Origin: Idiomarina sp.
Lineage (GTDB): Bacteria > Pseudomonadota > Gammaproteobacteria > Enterobacterales > Alteromonadaceae
DNA length: 51,752 nt
Direction of reading: 5' to 3'
NCBI GenBank assembly: GCA_020832105.1
Contig: JAFIFH010000004.1
Location: forward strand, 1-51,752
Under the pieces are notes generated by a model. It was not told where the DNA came from and ran no database searches. It worked only from the letters and a program-made list of their open reading frames with translations. Positions 47,574 to 51,752 of the stretch are shown one piece after another. Each line of letters starts with the position of its first letter. Position 1 is the stretch's first letter. The translations under genes were made by a program, and so were the position numbers.

Positions 47574-48677
47574 TTAGCTTTGTTTCCTGGTTAACAAAAC
47601 GCCAGCCTCTGTATGCTCGGTAAATGGAAACTGATCAAACAAGGCTGCGCGCTCAATCTGATGCGTTTGGGTTAGTGTTTCCAGGTTTTCCGCCAATGTT
47701 TCCGGGTTACAGGATATATAAAGAATATGCTCGTAACGACTAATCATAGCCAGCGTTTGCCCATCTAGCCCGGCCCTTGGTGGATCAACTAATACCGTGC
47801 GGCAATCGTAGCTCGTCAGGTCGATTCCCTGCAGGCGGCGAAATTCGCGCTCCCCATTCATTGCCTGAGTAACTTCTTCTGCAGCAAGACGGACAACCGT
47901 CACATTTTCTATTTGATTACGGGTAATATTGTTATTTGCTGAGTTCACTGAGCTCTTACTAATTTCCGTGGCAAGCACGCGACTGAAGTTCTCCGCCAAC
48001 GGCAAGCTAAAATTACCGTTACCACAATACAGCTCTAATAAGTCACCCTGCGCATCAACAGTACGTGCATGGGCCCATTCCAGCATGCGTTGATTGGTGT
48101 ATGCATTAGGCTGGGTAAAACTGTTTTCTATCTGTTCGAATTCGTACGCCCGCTGATTGACCTCAATACGCTCAACGACGGTGTCTGAACCTAATACCAC
48201 TTTCTGCTTACGAGCCCGACCAATAAGATTGATATGAGCATAGTCGCTCAGCGCTTCGCGCAACCTTTCTGCTTCCGCTGTCCAGGCTTCGTCTAGCTGA
48301 CGGTGATAAAGCAACGAAATCACCACTTCGCCGGTTGTGGTGGTTAAGAAGTCGACCTGGAAAAGTTTGCGTCGCAAAATCTCCCGAGGTTTGAGGTATG
48401 CCAGTAGCGCGGGCATCAGTTGGTTGATCAGCTGATTTGCTGCTGGCAACTGTTCTACCCGATACTTATCACGAGTGCTCTTATTGAACATGATGTAATA
48501 CAGGTCATCCCCTTCGTGCCACACCCGAAACTCTGCCCGCATTCGATAATGCGTGGGAGGCGAAGGATAGATATCCAGAGCAGGCGGGTTAAAAGGCGCC
48601 AGTTTCTGCTGTAAAGCGCTGACTTTGTCTGCGAGCTGCTTGTCATATGAAGCTTGATTGATATCTGAGTCGGCCAT
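47574..48677 (-). CDS. trmA: tRNA (uracil-5-)-methyltransferase
   Basis: A 367-residue SAM-dependent enzyme that makes m5U54 in the T loop of tRNA and methylates tmRNA and, in part, 16S rRNA. Motifs are [35 protein letters not shown] (SAM motif I), [11 protein letters not shown] and [15 protein letters not shown] with the nucleophilic Cys323. The length is that of E. coli TrmA (366). Confidence 0.96.
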   Translation of the reverse strand: MADSDINQASYDKQLADKVSALQQKLAPFNPPALDIYPSPPTHYRMRAEFRVWHEGDDLYYIMFNKSTRDKYRVEQLPAANQLINQLMPALLAYLKPREILRRKLFQVDFLTTTTGEVVISLLYHRQLDEAWTAEAERLREALSDYAHINLIGRARKQKVVLGSDTVVERIEVNQRAYEFEQIENSFTQPNAYTNQRMLEWAHARTVDAQGDLLELYCGNGNFSLPLAENFSRVLATEISKSSVNSANNNITRNQIENVTVVRLAAEEVTQAMNGEREFRRLQGIDLTSYDCRTVLVDPPRAGLDGQTLAMISRYEHILYISCNPETLAENLETLTQTHQIERAALFDQFPFTEHTEAGVLLTRKQS

Positions 48678-48725
48678 GTAGTTCTCAATAAAAAAAATTC
48701 TAAGCGGATTTTACCGTATCAGGCC

Positions 48726-48745
48726 CGTGAGTGCAGCCGCTCACG
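48726..48745. repeat. Short inverted repeat upstream of trmA
   Basis: CGTGAG (48726-48731) and CTCACG (48740-48745) in the 195-bp divergent region between trmA and the subtilase gene. Nothing else there is recognisable. Confidence 0.3.
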
Positions 48746-48872
48746 AGATTTATATCATTACTCATAAGACATCTAGTAAGTAGAGCTATACCAAAGGTCT
48801 AGATATAAAAGGGGTTCAGCTGAATTTGAGCGGTTTCAGATGAGCCCATTCTAAAAACTAAAAAGGTTTATT

Positions 48873-50717
48873 ATGTCTTTTAAAAAATCAACAGCAAGAA
48901 CCGTTCTGGCATTGTCCGCCATTGCGGCAGCTACGAGTTTTGCAGTCAATGCAAACAACTCAGAAGAGCGGGTGATAGTCGGGTTTACCCCAGGAGCTCA
49001 GGGTAATGTCGAACGTTTAGTACAAGCAGCAGGAGGTCGCAAAGAAGTTGATCTGCGCCGTCACAATGCAATGGCTATTACCGTTCCTACTCAAGCGTTG
49101 GCTGGTTTAAAGAATAACCCTAACATTACTTATATTGAAGAAGACGCGAAGCGCGAGCTTTACGCTACTGAATTTGAACCAAACGCGCCTTACGGTATTG
49201 GTATGGTTCAGGCTGACCTGGTAAGTGATGCAGCGGCGGGCAATCGCACAGTTTGTGTTATCGACTCGGGCTATGACTTAGGTCATCCGGATTTACAGAC
49301 GTCGGGTGTTACGGGTCAGTTTGATAGCGGTACCGGTGATTGGTTTACCGACGAGAACGGTCATGGAACACACGTAACAGGCACCATCGCAGCACTTGCG
49401 AATGGGCTTGGTGTAGTTGGTGTGATGCCAAATGGTAAAGTAAACATCCATGTCGTTAAAGTATTCAGCGACAGCGGCTGGAGTTACTCGTCCTCTTTGG
49501 TCGCCGCAGCGGACCAGTGTGCTGACTACGGTTCACACGTGATTAATATGAGCCTTGGTGGTGGGCGTGCAACCAATACGGAACGCAACGCCTTCCAACG
49601 TCTACTTGATTCTGGCGTATTACCAATTGCGGCGGCTGGTAACGATGGCACTACGCAATATTCCTACCCAGCCTCTTATGATTCAGTAGTGTCTGTAGCG
49701 GCGATTGACCGTGATAAGGCACTTGCGAACTTCTCGCAGCGCAATAATCAAGTCGAGCTGGCAGCGCCTGGTGTAGATGTCCTGTCTACAGTTCCACGAG
49801 GTATGGGTCAGCTCTCTCTGTTTAGTGCAGGCAATAACTCATTTTCCGCTAACGCACTCGATGGCTCACCAGATGGTAATGCAATGGGTGAGTTAACAGA
49901 TTGCGGTTTAGGAACGTCCGCCTGTACTGATGCGGTAGAGAAGGTGTGCTTGATCGAGCGTGGCGAAATTAGCTTTGCGGACAAGGCACTGGCTTGTGAA
50001 GCTGGTGGTGGGGTTGGCGCAGTTATATATAATAATGAATCCGGTGCTTTGAATGGCACGCTGGGGAACACTAACGTCAATATACCAGTGGTTGGTATTA
50101 GCGATACTGACGGTGCAGTTGCTATGAACGAAGTAGGGCAGGTAGCTGAAGTAAGTGTTGGGGCAAGTGACTGGGCTTACTTTAATGGTACCTCAATGGC
50201 CGCGCCTCATGTGGCTGGTGTGGCTGCACTAGTATGGAGCCACTTCACCGAATGTTCAGCCGACCAGATTCGTGATGTGTTAAACAATTCGGCGCAGGAT
50301 CTCGGCACATCAGGTCGTAACGACGAGTTTGGTTATGGTCTGGTGCAAGCGCAGGCAGCTGTTAATCACCTGACTAGCTATTCCTGTGACGGCAATGGTG
50401 ATGGCAACGGAGACGGTGATGACGGTACCGGTGGAGATGATGGTACTGGAGATGACAACGATAACGTTGATTCATCAATCACGATATCAGCGAACGCGTT
50501 TAAAGTACGTGGTCGCGTATCTGTAGACGTGAACTGGACTGGTGCAGAATCAAATCAGGTGTCAATTGCTCGTAACGGTAGTGTAGTAGCCACAGTGAAT
50601 GCTTCTGCTGGAAGCTACACTGACGAAACTGGTATTAATGGCAGCGGCTCATTCACCTATCAGGTTTGTGAAGCTGATACTGATGTTTGCTCTGACGAAA
50701 TCACTGTTATCTATTAA
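48873..50717 (+). CDS. Secreted subtilisin-like serine protease (S8)
   Basis: A 614-residue extracellular protease. Signal peptide 1-27 (AVNA); I9-type propeptide about 30-95; catalytic domain with Asp131 (VIDSGYD), His164 (NGHGTHV), oxyanion Asn257 (AAGNDG) and Ser441 (GTSMAAP). A PA domain (about 340-425) is inserted before the Ser block. After the catalytic domain comes an Asp/Gly-rich linker (about 506-534) and a small beta-domain (535-614) with a cysteine pair, of fibronectin-like type. Such enzymes feed amino-acid catabolism in marine Idiomarina-like bacteria, which fits the AST genes at the other end of the window. Confidence 0.94.
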   Translation: MSFKKSTARTVLALSAIAAATSFAVNANNSEERVIVGFTPGAQGNVERLVQAAGGRKEVDLRRHNAMAITVPTQALAGLKNNPNITYIEEDAKRELYATEFEPNAPYGIGMVQADLVSDAAAGNRTVCVIDSGYDLGHPDLQTSGVTGQFDSGTGDWFTDENGHGTHVTGTIAALANGLGVVGVMPNGKVNIHVVKVFSDSGWSYSSSLVAAADQCADYGSHVINMSLGGGRATNTERNAFQRLLDSGVLPIAAAGNDGTTQYSYPASYDSVVSVAAIDRDKALANFSQRNNQVELAAPGVDVLSTVPRGMGQLSLFSAGNNSFSANALDGSPDGNAMGELTDCGLGTSACTDAVEKVCLIERGEISFADKALACEAGGGVGAVIYNNESGALNGTLGNTNVNIPVVGISDTDGAVAMNEVGQVAEVSVGASDWAYFNGTSMAAPHVAGVAALVWSHFTECSADQIRDVLNNSAQDLGTSGRNDEFGYGLVQAQAAVNHLTSYSCDGNGDGNGDGDDGTGGDDGTGDDNDNVDSSITISANAFKVRGRVSVDVNWTGAESNQVSIARNGSVVATVNASAGSYTDETGINGSGSFTYQVCEADTDVCSDEITVIY

Positions 50718-50733
50718 TTAACAAAGCACAAAT

Positions 50734-50776
50734 AAAAAGCCCGGTCGCTTCATGTGAAGTGACCGGGCTTTTTTTG
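50734..50776. terminator. Bidirectional terminator
   Basis: AAAAAGCCCGGTC and GACCGGGCTTTTT, with CTTC/GAAG continuing the stem inside. It separates the protease gene from the convergent RRM gene. Confidence 0.92.
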
Positions 50777-50785
50777 CCTAAAAGA

Positions 50786-51325
50786 TTACTCTTTAGGTTC
50801 CGTATTGGCGAATCTAACTTTCAACGTTCTACCTTCGTATTCGGTATCGTTGAGCTTCGCTAAAGCGAGCTCGGCACCAACAGCTTCCATTTCAACAAAG
50901 CCATAGCCTTTCTTCTTACCTGTGCGGCGGTCTTTAACCAAGCGCACGGCAAATACCTGACCAAAACTAGAGAATGTTTCTTCAACATTTTCTTCATTGG
51001 TTTTAAAAGGCAGATTACCAACATACAGGGTCACCTGTTCTGAACCGTCGGCATTGTGGCCTGAGGTTGCGGGCTTGCTGCGTGCTGGCGACTCTGCTGC
51101 TGCAGCTTGCGGACGTTTTGCAGCTGGTGCAGGTTTAGCAGTGCGGGGGGCACTTAGCATTTGTGCAAGCCATGGGGTTAGCAAGCCACCTAATAAGGTG
51201 AAAAGAGCAACCAGTGAAATAAGCGTTGAATCGGCGAAGCTGGTCATTAGTCCGGCCAGGAGGCCTGCAACTACAGCAATAACGGCGGCAACTACAATCT
51301 GAGAGGCTGGGGTAACACGAGTCAT
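50786..51325 (-). CDS. Membrane-anchored RNA-binding protein (RRM)
   Basis: A 179-residue protein with two predicted membrane segments (about 8-27 and 33-53), an Ala/Pro/Lys-rich linker (58-93) and one RRM (97-174). RNP2 reads LYVGNL (100-105) and RNP1 KGYGFVEM (139-146), both with the aromatic residues needed for RNA contact. Bacterial RRM proteins are often short, soluble and cold-induced; here the RRM is tethered to the inner membrane and probably faces the cytoplasm. The RNA target is unknown. Confidence 0.88.
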   Translation of the reverse strand: MTRVTPASQIVVAAVIAVVAGLLAGLMTSFADSTLISLVALFTLLGGLLTPWLAQMLSAPRTAKPAPAAKRPQAAAAESPARSKPATSGHNADGSEQVTLYVGNLPFKTNEENVEETFSSFGQVFAVRLVKDRRTGKKKGYGFVEMEAVGAELALAKLNDTEYEGRTLKVRFANTEPKE

Positions 51326-51616
51326 GAAGACATCCTTACTTTATATATCTGTAGAAAAACAAAAGGGTTTTGGAAATTGAAACCACACAAATAATGAAAC
51401 ATAAGTATAGCTATGTATAGGGGTTAAGCGGTTAAATCTTGATTTGGCACATCGAATTCTTCAAATTTGGCTAAATACAGGCACATAAAAGACTTTCTAA
51501 AGTAACGTCAAAGCTATTTTACGGCCTATTGAGACGGGTTCAGTATAAGGAGACGTTAACAGCTTGTAAAAATCGATTAAAAAAGTAACACCTAATCAAT
51601 TTCTGCAAAATAACCC
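51326..51616. other. Intergenic region upstream of the RRM gene
   Basis: About 290 bp, AT-rich, with no credible gene on either strand. It must contain the RRM gene's promoter (minus strand) and the upstream element of the promoters at the right edge. Confidence 0.5.
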
Positions 51617-51650
51617 TTGTCATAATCCGCCACGCCTTTATAATGCGCTC
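51617..51650 (+). promoter_or_regulatory. Stable-RNA type promoter, first copy
   Basis: TTGTCA (51617-51622), 16-bp spacer, TATAAT (51639-51644) and a GC-rich discriminator GCGCTC. A/T-rich sequence upstream could be an UP element. Confidence 0.7.
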
Positions 51651-51706
51651 CACTTCAAACGGTTAGCCAGCAACGAGTTGCTAGCAAAACAAGTTTGAAA
51701 AAAGCC

Positions 51707-51739
51707 TTGACGGGATGTTTTAAATCCTTAAAATGGCGC
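51707..51739 (+). promoter_or_regulatory. Stable-RNA type promoter, second copy
   Basis: TTGACG (51707-51712), 16-bp spacer, TAAAAT (51729-51734) and discriminator GGCGC. Together with the first copy, 90 bp upstream, it resembles the tandem P1/P2 promoters of rRNA operons. The transcribed gene lies beyond the window. Confidence 0.7.
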
Positions 51740-51752
51740 TTCCAGCTCGAGA

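Overview
The window looks like chromosomal DNA of a marine gammaproteobacterium of the Alteromonadales, most likely Idiomarinaceae (Idiomarina, Pseudidiomarina or Aliidiomarina). This rests on gene families and gene order, not on a database search. Several blocks keep enterobacterial-type synteny: pabA/argD-like aminotransferase, prkB-slyX-fkpA, rsd-nudC-hemE, psd-rsgA-orn-tRNA-Gly, purH-purD, dusB-fis, prmA-accC-accB-aroQ, dsbD-cutA-fxsA-groESL, and the EF-P modification genes. Lineage-specific genes (a DUF3802-like protein, a DUF3016 protein, a MerC-domain protein) sit between them.

Layout. 1-5.8 kb: a glutamine amidotransferase cut by the left edge, an HDOD protein, and astC-astA-astD for arginine catabolism. 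5.9-9.8 kb: DUF3802-like gene, prkB, slyX, a WD40 lipoprotein, an FKBP-type lipoprotein isomerase and rsd. 9.9-16.3 kb: nudC, hemE and a two-gene RND efflux operon. 16.4-19.9 kb: the leftward rsgA-psd-gdpD operon, then orn and tRNA-Gly(GCC). 20-26.2 kb: a compact accessory cluster with a pilin-like gene, a CsgD/VpsT-type LuxR regulator, a second pilin, a chaperone, an usher and a terminal putative tip subunit. 26.5-29.4 kb: a lipoprotein, an OsmC-family protein, a protein with a degenerate receiver, and maoP. 29.4-33.4 kb: leftward purH, an exported methyltransferase-like gene, and purD. 33.4-38.1 kb: leftward dusB-fis and aroQ-accB-accC-prmA. 38.2-43.3 kb: dsbD and cutA leftward, fxsA and groES-groEL rightward. 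43.3-47.0 kb: DUF3016, a 60-residue gene, and epmB, efp and epmA side by side. 47.0-51.3 kb: MerC-domain gene, trmA, a secreted subtilase and a membrane-anchored RRM protein. The last 150 bp hold two promoters with GC-rich discriminators, which suggests an rRNA or tRNA operon just beyond the window.

Most of the window is housekeeping. The strongest candidate for something undescribed is the chaperone-usher pilus cluster downstream of tRNA-Gly. Its regulator carries a WFPR tetrapeptide where VpsT binds c-di-GMP, and a terminator sits between the major pilin and its assembly genes. Other points of note: a Zur-like palindrome before the MerC-domain gene, a receiver that lacks its phospho-acceptor, a membrane-tethered RRM protein, an exported methyltransferase-like protein inside the purine operon, a textbook sigma-32 promoter before groES, and the grouping of EF-P with both enzymes that build its beta-lysine modification.
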